Source of the DNA: Helicobacter enhydrae
GTDB lineage: Bacteria > Campylobacterota > Campylobacteria > Campylobacterales > Helicobacteraceae
NCBI RefSeq assembly: GCF_001693335.1
Contig: NZ_CP016503.1
Span: 1,178,001-1,242,000, forward strand
DNA length: 64,000 nucleotides
Reading direction: 5' to 3'
The translations under genes were made by a program, and so were the position numbers. Positions within the stretch are counted from its first letter, which is position 1. Each line of letters opens with the position of its first letter. Shown here in pieces: positions 44,007-53,100 of this stretch. The notes under the pieces are model-generated. The model made no database searches, had not been told where the DNA came from, and was given only the letters and a program-made list of their open reading frames with translations.

Positions 44007-45633
44007 ATGTTAAACATTGCTTTGGCATTTTTGCCGATTGTTTTGATTTTGGTGATGATGATTGGATTGAAGCAATCTTCACGCTTGTCTTTGAGTTTGG
44101 CTCTAGTTGTCAGTATCGCTGTGGGTTCATTGGTATGGCAAATGGACTTCACGGCAATCAGTGCTTATGTGTTGTATGGGTTTCTAAAAGCGTTTGATAT
44201 TTTGGTGATTGTCTTTGGGGCAATTTTGATTTTGAATACGCTTAAGTTTAGTGGGGGGATGGATACCATCAACTCTGCGTTTAGTGCTGTTTCTACAGAT
44301 CGCAGAATCCAAGTTTTGATCATCGGCTGGGCTTTTGGGGCATTTATTGAGGGTGCTGCGGGATTTGGGACACCTGCTGCACTTGCTGCTCCTCTTTTGG
44401 TGGGACTTGGATTCCCCGCACTTGCTGCAGCGATGAGTGCTTTGATCCTCAATTCAAGCCCTGTGAGCTTTGGTGCCGTTGGGACGCCCACCAATGGTAT
44501 TCAGACAGCGATTGGCAAATTGCTTGAGGCGGGTGGAATCGATGTGGCAAACTATATGTCAGAAGTTACGATTATCACTGCAGGTATCCATTCTGTTTCT
44601 GCGATGATTATCCCAACACTTGTTGTGTTTTTGCTAGTGAAATTTTTTGGCAAGAATCGAAGTTTTGCTGATGCGTTACCTGCGATTCCTTTTGCACTCT
44701 TTGCTTCAGTGATGTTTATCATTCCTTATTTTTTGATTGCGAAGTATGGTGGATATGAGATCCCCTCTCTTGTGGGCGGATTGATTTGTTTGGGGATTTT
44801 GGTTTTGGCTGCCAAAATCGGATTTCTCACTCCCAAAGAAAGCTGGGATTTTGATCACCCCTCTCAATGGGCTGATGCGTGGATTGGTGCACAAAAGAGT
44901 GAGGCACAAGCACATAGCAAAAAGATTAGCCTTGTGATGGCTTGGCTTCCTTATTTGTTGATTTCTCTGATTTTGGTGATCACAAGAATCCCCGAATTTG
45001 GTCTCAAAGGACAATTGACATCTCTTGGGATTAGATTCCCTGAAATTTTTGGCGTTAGTAATACGGCTTATAAATTTGCTTATGCCTATTTGCCCGGAAT
45101 CATTCCATTTATGCTTGTTGCAATTTTGACTATTTTCTTGCACAGAATGACTGCACAAGAGGTCAAAGATGCGTGGAAATCTACTTTTAAGCAAGTAGGT
45201 GCAGCTGTGATCCCATTGTGTGCTGGTGTGGCAATGGTGCAGTTGATGGTCAATAGTGGCAACAATCCGATCCATTTGGATTCTATGTTGAAAGTAATGG
45301 CACAATTCTTTGCTGATATTTCTGGTCACGCTTATGTGGTGGTTGCACCTTTGATTGGTGTGTTGGGTGCGTTTTTCTCTGGCTCAAATACCGTATCAAA
45401 TATTTTGTTTTCGCCATTGCAATTTGAGGCTGCAAATTTGGTCGGACTAAAAACTCAAGTGATTATGGCATTGCAAAATATCGGAGGGGCTGCAGGTAAT
45501 ATGATTTGTATCAACAACATTGTCGCAGCGTGTGCGACCGTTGGATTGATCGGCAAGGGTGAGCACCAATCTTTTGCCTTGCTTTTTGTATTGCGTCATC
45601 ACGGTGAGTGTGGCTGCTTTATTTTTGTTGTAG
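44007..45633 (+). CDS. lctP: L-lactate permease with an apparent 3' frameshift
   Basis: ATG 44007 with AAGGAG six bases upstream; the frame is open from TTG 43992. Typical LctP features: many membrane helices, [56 protein letters not shown] and [18 protein letters not shown]. After IGK the sequence as given continues in a frame that runs on to 45740 with no family resemblance. A +1 frame reads [20 protein letters not shown] and stops at 45631-45633, just before lutA, as expected for the family. So one base seems missing near 45560. Either a real mutation or a sequencing error. Imports L-lactate (and probably D-lactate) with protons. Confidence 0.85.
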
Positions 45634-45645
45634 GAAAGGATGGCA

Positions 45646-46383
45646 ATGAAAGTTTATTTTTTTGGGACTTGTTTGGGGGGCGTGGCGTATTCACAAGCCC
45701 TTTTGGACTCAATCAAATTGCTTCAGCATTTTGGTGCTGAAGTGATTTACAAAAAAGATCAAAGCTGTTGTGGGCAACCTAGTTTCAACTCCGGATATTA
45801 TGAGGAAACGCGTAAAGTTGCTTTGGCAAATATGCGTTTGTTTAGTGAGCCATATCCTGTGGTGCTTCCTTCTGGCTCTTGTGGCGGAATGATGATGCAT
45901 GATTATTTGAAATTGTTTGAAGATACTCCTCATTTTCAAGAAGCACAAGAGTTTTGTGCTCGTGTTTATGATTTGAGCGATTTTTTGTATCAAGAACTCA
46001 AGGCAGAATTGTTGGACAAGGGCGAACCTACGCGTGTGACTTGGCATACTAATTGTCACGCATTGCGTGTGGCAAAGTGCATTGATTCTTCCAAAGGCTT
46101 GTTGCGAATGCTCAAAAATGTGGAGCTAGTGGAGCTAGAAAACGAAGAGGAATGCTGTGGTTTTGGTGGGACTTTTAGTGTCAAAGAGCCTGAGGTGAGT
46201 CAAGCGATGGTTGAGAAAAAAGTCGCAGACATCATCAGCCAAAATGTAGAATACATCATCTCTGGGGATGGTGGTTGTTTACTCAATATTAGCGGGGCTT
46301 TGAAATATCAAGGACATTCAATCAAGCCTATGCATTTGTATGAGTTTTTGGCAAAACGCATTGGAATTGATGGAGGTCAATGA
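45646..46383 (+). CDS. lutA: L-lactate dehydrogenase complex subunit LutA (YkgE)
   Basis: It encodes 245 residues from ATG 45646, with GGAAAGG upstream; ATG 45640 is also possible but is too close to the ribosome binding site. Two CCG-type cysteine motifs typical of heterodisulfide-reductase-like subunits: [13 protein letters not shown] with [12 protein letters not shown], and [15 protein letters not shown], plus HTNCHALR. These bind non-cubane or 4Fe-4S clusters. First of three lut genes, translationally coupled to lutB by ATGA overlap. Confidence 0.92.
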   Translation: MKVYFFGTCLGGVAYSQALLDSIKLLQHFGAEVIYKKDQSCCGQPSFNSGYYEETRKVALANMRLFSEPYPVVLPSGSCGGMMMHDYLKLFEDTPHFQEAQEFCARVYDLSDFLYQELKAELLDKGEPTRVTWHTNCHALRVAKCIDSSKGLLRMLKNVELVELENEEECCGFGGTFSVKEPEVSQAMVEKKVADIISQNVEYIISGDGGCLLNISGALKYQGHSIKPMHLYEFLAKRIGIDGGQ

Positions 46384-47810
46384 TGGATTCTCAAGCACTC
46401 ATTTCAGAAAAACTAAAAGATCAGCAGTTGAGAGAGAATCTCCTCAAAGGGATGAATCTCCTCAAAACCAATCGCAAAAATCTTCTCAAAGATCGCTATG
46501 GGGATTGGGAGGCTTTGAGAGAAGAAGGACGCAAAGTTAAAGAAAGTGCTTTGGCAAGACTTCCGGAGCTTTTGGAGAGGTTTGAGCAGAATGCGAGTAA
46601 AAATGGCATCAAAGTGCATTGGGCAGATACCCCTCAAGAAGTCAATGAAATCATCCACAAGATAGCTCAAGAAAAGGGTGCCACCACAATCTTGAAGGGC
46701 AAATCTATGGCGAGTGAAGAGATACACTTCAATCACTATTGGGAGAGCAAAGGGGCTAAGGCGATCGAAACAGATTTGGGGGAAATCATCATCCAGTTGA
46801 TTGATGAGCGTCCTGTGCATATTGTTGTTCCGGCGATTCACAAAAACCGCTATGAGATTGGCGAGATTTTTGAGAAGCATTTGAAAGTAGAGCGTTTCAG
46901 TGAGCCTGAGGATTTGAACAGAGTGGCAAGAACTTATTTGCGTTCAGAGTTCAAAGAGTTCAAAATGGGGCTTTCGGGAGTGAATTTTGTCATTGCTGAT
47001 GAAGGAGCGATTTGGTTGCTTGAGAACGAGGGGAATGGCAGAATGAGCACAACGGCTCCAGATGTGCATGTGGCAGTGTGTGGGATTGAAAAAATTGTAG
47101 AAACCTTTGATGATGCTGTGATTTTGGATACTTTGTTGGTTCCTTCTGCGACGGGGCAGAGTATCACTTGCTACAACAATATCATCACCTCTCCACGCAA
47201 AGATGGCGACAAAGATGGTCCCAAAGAGGTGCATGTCGTGCTTTTCAACAACCATCGCACCGATATTTTGGCACACAAGCATTATGCCAAGGCGTTGAGT
47301 TGTATCCGTTGCGGAACTTGTATGAATCATTGTCCTGTGTATGAAAAGATCGGAGGACATGCTTATGGTGCGACTTATCCCGGTCCTATTGGAGAGGTCA
47401 TCTCCCCACAGCTATTTGGGATTGACAAATATGGCTATGTCCTCAATCTCTGCTCCTTGTGCGGTCGTTGCTCTGAAGTGTGCCCTGTGAAGATTCCTTT
47501 GGCAGAGATGATTAGAGACTTGCGTGCAGAGCAAGTGGGTGATGGCAGTGGTGAGAAGATTTTGGGGATTGAGCGTGTCAAACCCAAAATAAGTGAAAAG
47601 CTAAGTTTCAAGGCTTTTGCAAGTGTGGCGACGACTCCTTGGGCGTGGAGGTTGGCATTGTCTAGTGCAGGGACATTGGCTCCATTGCTCAAAGTTTTGA
47701 GTGGAGTGTTACCTGCGTTGAAGCAATGGACTTCTTGTCGTGCATTTCCTGATCTTGATAGTAGTTTTCAACGCAAGGTCAAAGAAATGAAAGGAGTGGT
47801 ATATGAGTAA
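46380..47810 (+). CDS. lutB: L-lactate dehydrogenase complex iron-sulfur subunit LutB (YkgF)
   Basis: It encodes 476 residues. N-terminal LUD-type region (TTILKGKSMASEEIHFNHYW; VNFVIADEGAIWLLENEGNG), then two ferredoxin-like motifs CIRCGTCMNHCPVYEKIGGH and CSLCGRCSEVCPVKIPLAEM, and a C-terminal hydrophobic-basic tail. Transfers electrons from lactate oxidation, probably to the menaquinone pool. Starts in the lutA stop and overlaps lutC by eight bases. Confidence 0.93.
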   Translation: MMDSQALISEKLKDQQLRENLLKGMNLLKTNRKNLLKDRYGDWEALREEGRKVKESALARLPELLERFEQNASKNGIKVHWADTPQEVNEIIHKIAQEKGATTILKGKSMASEEIHFNHYWESKGAKAIETDLGEIIIQLIDERPVHIVVPAIHKNRYEIGEIFEKHLKVERFSEPEDLNRVARTYLRSEFKEFKMGLSGVNFVIADEGAIWLLENEGNGRMSTTAPDVHVAVCGIEKIVETFDDAVILDTLLVPSATGQSITCYNNIITSPRKDGDKDGPKEVHVVLFNNHRTDILAHKHYAKALSCIRCGTCMNHCPVYEKIGGHAYGATYPGPIGEVISPQLFGIDKYGYVLNLCSLCGRCSEVCPVKIPLAEMIRDLRAEQVGDGSGEKILGIERVKPKISEKLSFKAFASVATTPWAWRLALSSAGTLAPLLKVLSGVLPALKQWTSCRAFPDLDSSFQRKVKEMKGVVYE

Positions 47811-48426
47811 GGCAACAATACTAAGAGACATCAGCAACGCACTCAAGCAGAATCCATTGAGTGTTGAAAAGGCTCATTATACAGACATCATCATTCCTGT
47901 GGAGCAAGATCCAATCGCAGAATACAAGCGTTTGCAGGCACTCAATCGTGCTGTAGTCATTGAGTGTAGCAAGGAAGAGATCGCTTCAAAAATCAATGAG
48001 GTGGCGACAAAAGAAAACATCACAGAGACGCTCATCCCCCAAAGCCTAATGCACCTTGATTTGTCAATCCAAAAGGTTTGTTATGACAAAACAATGGAAG
48101 AGATGAAAGATATTCTTTTTGAGATCCCTTGTTCTGTAGTTGAGGCAGATTATGGCGTGGCGAATTTGGGTATCACCTCTATGGTGTCCTCAAGCAATCA
48201 GCCAAGGCTTGCGTCTCTGATTACGCGTTGCTGTGTGATTTTGCTTGACAAAAACAAAATCAAGCCAAATATGTCCGCTGTGCTTTGTGATGTCAAAGCC
48301 AAATACCCTCAGGCTTTGCCTAGCAATATTTTGTTTATCGCAGGTCCTTCAAGAACGGCTGATATTGAGTTGCAAGTCGTGTTTGGGGTGCATGGTCCTC
48401 AAGTGGTGTATGTGGTTTTGTATTAG
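47803..48426 (+). CDS. lutC: L-lactate dehydrogenase complex subunit LutC (YkgG)
   Basis: It encodes 207 residues starting at ATG 47803 inside the lutB end. LUD domain: EADYGVANLGITSMVSSSNQ, then AGPSRTADIELQVVFGVHGP, the classical ending of LutC proteins. With LutA and LutB it oxidises L-lactate to pyruvate. A strong intrinsic terminator follows 22 bases after the stop. Confidence 0.93.
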   Translation: MSKATILRDISNALKQNPLSVEKAHYTDIIIPVEQDPIAEYKRLQALNRAVVIECSKEEIASKINEVATKENITETLIPQSLMHLDLSIQKVCYDKTMEEMKDILFEIPCSVVEADYGVANLGITSMVSSSNQPRLASLITRCCVILLDKNKIKPNMSAVLCDVKAKYPQALPSNILFIAGPSRTADIELQVVFGVHGPQVVYVVLY

Positions 48427-48448
48427 GTGATAAAAGGAGAGGGGTGGC

Positions 48449-48478
48449 ACTTTTGCTTTGGCAAAAGTTTTGTTTTTG
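48449..48478 (+). terminator. Rho-independent terminator of the lct-lut operon
   Basis: ACTTTTGC, loop TTTG, GCAAAAGT (48449-48468) followed by TTTGTTTTT. Confidence 0.85.
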
Positions 48479-48589
48479 GGGTTTGCAAACCACCACCTTG
48501 AGTGATTCTTGAAACTCTTGGTTTCTCTTTTCAAATTACTTTGACAAAAGCACATTTTCTAATTTTTCAGGCTTGGCTTGGTGTTTTTC

Positions 48590-48800
48590 TTTTATAAAGT
48601 TGGCTTGAGCAAACCACCCTTTATGCAATTCTAGAATCCCCTAGGATCTCTCTTAAGGGGGATAAGGGGAACTTATAGCAGCGTTCCCCTTATCCCCCTT
48701 AACAACCCCCATAACCCCAGCATTGCATTAGCAAGGCTCGTTCAAGATTACATTGACTTGGAATCTTTTTTGGTTCTACAAGGTTGGTTTGGGAAGCAGT
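48590..48800. repeat. G-rich hairpin repeat, second copy
   Basis: Centre AAGGGGGATAAGGGGAAC, loop, GTTCCCCTTATCCCCCTT (18-bp perfect stem) with flanks CCCATAACCCCAGCATTGC and TTCTACAAGGTTGGTTTGG shared by the copies at 36480 (inverted) and 49800 (direct). Confidence 0.85.
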
Positions 48801-49440
48801 TGTTTGTGCTTATATTGAAATAGTGGGGGTTTTGTGTTTTTGTGATTTTTAAAAAAGTTGCAACAAGATTCTAAGAATCAAAAACAAAACTTTTCACAAA
48901 GATTCTAAAGATTCTAAGAATCTAGATTCAATTCAAATCAAAAAAACAAATCTAAAACATCAAAGAATCAAAACAAAGTCAAATTAATGTGGGTAACACA
49001 CAAAAAGCGGGTAGGGGTTTGGGGGATTTTAAGGGGGATAAGGGGGGTGCCTCGCAATAAACCCCCTTGTCCCACTTATAGAAAAAAGCAAAGTGGGATT
49101 TGGTAACTAGAAAGTGTGCTTTGGCAAAACCAATCTCAAGCAAGATTTCATCAAATTTGAAAAACCAAGAATCCGTGCTTCATTCAAGCCAAGATTCGAC
49201 AACTCAAGAATCACCAAAGAGCGTAGCCTCTTAAGCCAACTTCAAAAGGAAGCCCTAGGGATTCTAGAATCCCTCAAAAGTGTGCTTGTGCAAAAGCAAG
49301 AAACGAAAAGAGAGGCAGCGAACAGCGTTCTACAAACCGCACTTTTGGCGATTTTAGAATCTTTTGGGTTCTACAAGGTTGGTTTGGTCAGCGGTTTTCT
49401 TTGCTTTGATGACTTAGTGAGGATTTTTGAAGTTTTGATT
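48801..49440. other. Decayed repeat region, no supported gene
   Basis: Contains tandem GATTCTAAGAATC-like palindromes (48880-48940), a degenerate fourth G-rich hairpin near 49030-49080 (AAGGGGGATAAGGGG) and pieces of the sequence found at 36720-36890. The frame 49114-49566 runs through these repeats and the peptide gene and is not a credible gene. Confidence 0.5.
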
Positions 49441-49443
49441 TTG

Positions 49444-49449
49444 TATAAT
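49444..49449 (+). promoter_or_regulatory. Consensus -10 box of a small peptide gene
   Basis: TATAAT, expected start of transcription near 49456, giving a leader of about 43 nucleotides. Confidence 0.65.
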
Positions 49450-49472
49450 CATATCTGTGTTGGAGAAGGACG

Positions 49473-49490
49473 CTTCCTTGTGAAAGGAGG
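49473..49490 (+). promoter_or_regulatory. Hairpin sequestering the Shine-Dalgarno sequence
   Basis: In RNA, CUUCCUU (49473-49479), a GUGA tetraloop of the GNRA class, and AAGGAGG (49484-49490), with a single G-U pair. The 3' arm is the ribosome binding site of the peptide gene. Confidence 0.75.
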
Positions 49491-49498
49491 TGGTAAGT

Positions 49499-49582
49499 AT
49501 GGATTTAACATTCCAACTTATAAGGCTTCTGCTAGCTTTGGTAGAGCTAGTAAAAGCTTTTCTTGAGCTAATCGCTCAATGA
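49499..49582 (+). CDS. 27-residue amphipathic peptide, candidate type I toxin (TisB-like)
   Basis: ATG 49499 follows a full-strength AAAGGAGG with eight bases between. The peptide starts MDLTFQLIRLL, continues LALVELVK and ends AFLELIAQ: a single hydrophobic helix with charged residues spaced on one face, much like the pore-forming type I toxin TisB in length and character. It has its own consensus -10 box, a short leader whose hairpin hides the ribosome binding site, and a long stem structure after the stop. All are hallmarks of type I toxin mRNAs. The antisense RNA is not identified. It lies alone between the lut operon and the autotransporter gene. Expected action: inner membrane depolarisation. 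Confidence 0.6.
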   Translation: MDLTFQLIRLLLALVELVKAFLELIAQ

Positions 49583-49598
49583 TTTAAAACTTAATCAA

Positions 49599-49717
49599 GA
49601 GGCATTATACTCAATCTAGCTAAAGTTTTGATTGATTCTTCAACACAGCAAAAATATACAAGGAAGTTAAGTCCTTAAACGGAGGCTAGATTGAGTTGGG
49701 ATTATTCCCAATGCCTC
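49599..49717 (+). ncRNA. Structured RNA region after the peptide gene
   Basis: GAGGCATT (49599-49606) pairs with AATGCCTC (49710-49717) and CAATCTAGC (49612-49620) with GCTAGATTG (49685-49693), enclosing AAGGA...TCCTT (near 49661-49677) and TTGGGATTATTCCCAA. It is either the 3' structure of the peptide mRNA or a separate small RNA, possibly the antitoxin. Confidence 0.45.
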
Positions 49718-49799
49718 TCCCCCCTTGTAAATTTTCTTACGCAGTTTTTGCATTGCTTGTTCTCCCATACTTCTTTTTGGTGATTCTAGAATCTTTTGG

Positions 49800-50012
49800 A
49801 TTCTCTTTTTAAGTTGCTTTGAGCAAAGCACCCTTTATACAATTCTAGAATCCCCTAGGATCTCTCTTAAGGGGGGCAAGGGGAACTTATAGCAAGCGTT
49901 CCCCTTATCCCCCTTAACAACCCCCATAACCCCAGCATTGCATTAGCAAGGCTCGTTCAAGATTACATTGACTTGGAATCTTTTTTGGTTCTACAAGGTT
50001 GGTTTGGTCAGC
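49800..50012. repeat. G-rich hairpin repeat, third copy
   Basis: Nearly identical to 48590-48800 in the same orientation, with one mismatch in the stem (AAGGGGGGCAAGGGGAAC). Ends at TTCTACAAGGTTGGTTTGG. Confidence 0.85.
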
Positions 50013-50111
50013 GGTTGTTTGTGCTTATATTGAAATAGTGAGGGGTTTGTGTTTTTGGAGGTTTTGTTGGTGGGTATGGATAAGAGAGGGGGGATCCCAT
50101 CTCTTTGATCT

Positions 50112-50138
50112 ACTACTCAAGCGGGGGGCTTGGGTAGT
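50112..50138 (-). terminator. Hairpin after the autotransporter gene
   Basis: ACTACTCAAGC and GCTTGGGTAGT enclose a G-rich loop, four bases downstream of the minus-strand stop. No strong T tract follows, so termination is only probable. Confidence 0.45.
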
Positions 50139-50141
50139 GGG

Positions 50142-53100
50142 TTAGTTGGTGGATTCTTGAGTGTCCTCTACATCTGTTGTCCCCTCTTTTTCCTCTGTTG
50201 TTTGGACTTTGAGAGGTGCTTTGTTGTCCTCTTTGTCTGTCATTGTAGCTTTTGTGGCTTTGTCTCCGAAGCTATATCTTGCTCCAACATTCACTTGATA
50301 GAGCTTTTTGTATATGTCTCCGAAGTTTGTCTCAACATCAAGATAAATTCTTGTTGCCTCTGCCACTTCGACATTGGTCCCGACATTTAGCACGAAGCGT
50401 CCATTGGAAGTATAGGATTCTGTAGGTGTTGCCAAATTGTTGTTAGCAAAAGTGACTTTGTTTTGCCCTCCATTGATGACATCATATTCATAGAATGTCC
50501 CCACATAGAGTGAAGTCGCCCAATCCTCTCCTCTAAACTCTTTGCCAAAGCTCGCACCTGCACGAGAACGCACAAGGAGAACTGATTGTTGGTTGGCAGT
50601 GAGCTCATTGGTGCCATCAAGCATAGCTTTGAAATCAGAGGCAGAAAGGTAGCCTAGACCGATCTCTAGTTGTGGATCGATGAACCAGCTGTTGTTCTCA
50701 CCCAAAGCGAAGCGATAGCCCACTTCGTTGGAGAGTAAGAAAGCAGGGCTAGAAGTCGTGCCAGTGGTTGATTGGTCACCACTGATTTTGAAATCAGAAG
50801 TGATGTAGCTAAATTTGGCAATCGTGTCATTATACAAGCCTACATTGCTGATGTAGGAGTTATATACTGCCACTTCAAAAGCTCTAGATTTGATGTCATC
50901 TAGACTTCGGCTAGCACCATCTTTGTCTTTGAGCGTGAGGCTTTTCCCAAATGATGTGGCATAAGAGAGTGCGACACCTATGTAGTTTTTGGCATTATCC
51001 AAATCAAGTGCATAGTCATAGCCTCCTTGTGCAGTCACATAGCTTGTTTTAGTTTTGACACCGAAGTTAGATTCTTGACTTCCGCCAAACACTCTAGCCC
51101 AAACCCCTTGATTGTAGGGGTTGTTTCTGAGATCTCCAAGTCTTTTGTTGATAGAGTTGAAGTTGGCTGTGAATAAATCAAAATTGAGTGCAAGGGCAGA
51201 GGAAGTGATTTGCTGAGTCACTGCATTTGCTCCACCCAAATCAGCAGAGTATAAGAAGTAAGTGGCGTATTTGTCGCCACTTGTGTAGTTGCCTCCGTTT
51301 TTATCGGTCTCGCCTTTTTTAAGCTTGAAGCTTATATTTTGTCCGTTTTTTACTGTGTCGGTGGCAAAAGTGATGACAGATTTGCTTCCGTCAGTATCTT
51401 TTAATGTCACAAGGGCGATACCTTTGTTTTGCCCAGCCAACTCTTTGATTTTGTTGCCAAGTTCTTTGGCTGCATTGGCACTATCGACATCGATTTCAAG
51501 ATTTTGTTGTGTTGCAGTCCCACTTGGTAATTCATTGCTAATCACAATGCGATCGGCATAAACATCGCCACTTGCTGCCTTGACTGCTGAAGCATAGACT
51601 TTGAAAGTGTAGCTATTGTCTGCAATCTTTGTGTTATCAAGCGAACCGATTTCAAGTTTGTTGTAAGTGTGACTGCTTCTTGCTGCATCATTGGCGGGTT
51701 TGCTTGAAATATCCAATGTGGCAGTTCCAGTAGGAGTAGCCTCTCTTGATAGCGAAGTGATTTTGTTGTCTGTTCCTCTCAATGCAAGAGTCGCACCACT
51801 ATTGAGTGTGACATCAAGTTTTTGGCTACCAGTAAGACTAACTGCTTGTAGAATCGTTGTGCTTGTGCCTGTCACATTAAGAGCACTTGTTCCAGCAGTG
51901 CTTGCTGTAAGTGTTTTGATTGTGCTAGTTCCACCAAGATTGAGGGTGGTTGTTTTGGTTGCTGCTGTAGCAAATGTGACATCTACTAGATTGCCACCAA
52001 TGCTATTGATTGTTGTTGTTGCATTCTCAGTAGCACCTGTTTTACCGATTGTGAGGGTAGCGGCTGAAGTAGCTGTAACTCCTGTAGCTGCTGCAGTAGT
52101 GCTAACATCTCCAAGCACATTGTTTGTTCCCTCTAAAGCTAAGCTTGCTTTGTTTTCACCAAATACTACATTGGCACCACCACTGACATTGCCTGTGATA
52201 GTTGTGGCTTTAGCAGTAGCGGCACCTTTGAGCTTGAGTGTTCCGTGCTTACCTGTAGTCACTGCAAGGCTTGAGAGCGTATTGTCACCCTCTTGTAAAT
52301 CAAGGATACCTGTTGTCTTTGCTGTATCTCCTGCGAGTGTGACATCAAGTTTTTGGCTACCAGTAAGACTAACTGCTTGTAGAATCGTTGTGCTTGTGCC
52401 TGTCACATTAAGAGCACTTGTTCCAGCAGTGCTTGCTGTAAGTGTTTTGATTGTGCTAGTTCCACCAAGATTGAGGGTGGTTGTTTTGGTTGCTGCTGTA
52501 GCAAATGTGACATCTACTAGATTGCCACCAATGCTATTGATTGTTGTTGTTGCATTCTCAGTAGCACCTGTTTTACCGATTGTGAGGGTAGCGGCTGAAG
52601 TAGCTGTAACTCCTGTAGCTGCTGCAGTAGTGCTAACATCTCCAAGCACATTGTTTGTTCCCTCTAAAGCTAAGCTTGCTTTGTTTTCACCAAATACTAC
52701 ATTGGCACCACCACTGACATTGCCTGTGATAGTTGTGGCTTTAGCAGTAGCGGCACCTTTGAGCTTGAGTGTTCCGTGCTTACCTGTAGTCACTGCAAGG
52801 CTTGAGAGCGTATTGTCACCCTCTTGTAAATCAAGGATACCTGTTGTCTTTGCTGTATCTCCTGCGAGTGTGACATCAAGTTTTTGGCTACCAGTAAGAC
52901 TAACTGCTTGTAGAATCGTTGTGCTTGTGCCTGTCACATTAAGAGCACTTGTTCCAGCAGTGCTTGCTGTAAGTGTTTTGATTGTGCTAGTTCCACCAAG
53001 ATTGAGGGTGGTTGTTTTGGTTGCTGCTGTAGCAAATGTGACATCTACTAGATTGCCACCAATGCTATTGATTGTTGTTGTTGCATTCTCAGTAGCACCT

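Noticed and set aside
49114-49566. 150-codon plus-strand frame
   Set aside because: It runs through the decayed repeat family, the -10 box and the peptide gene in another frame; no ribosome binding site.
49599-49717. SRP RNA (ffs), 6S RNA or tmRNA
   Set aside because: The conserved GGTC..GGAAGGAAGCAG core of SRP RNA and the tmRNA ends are absent.
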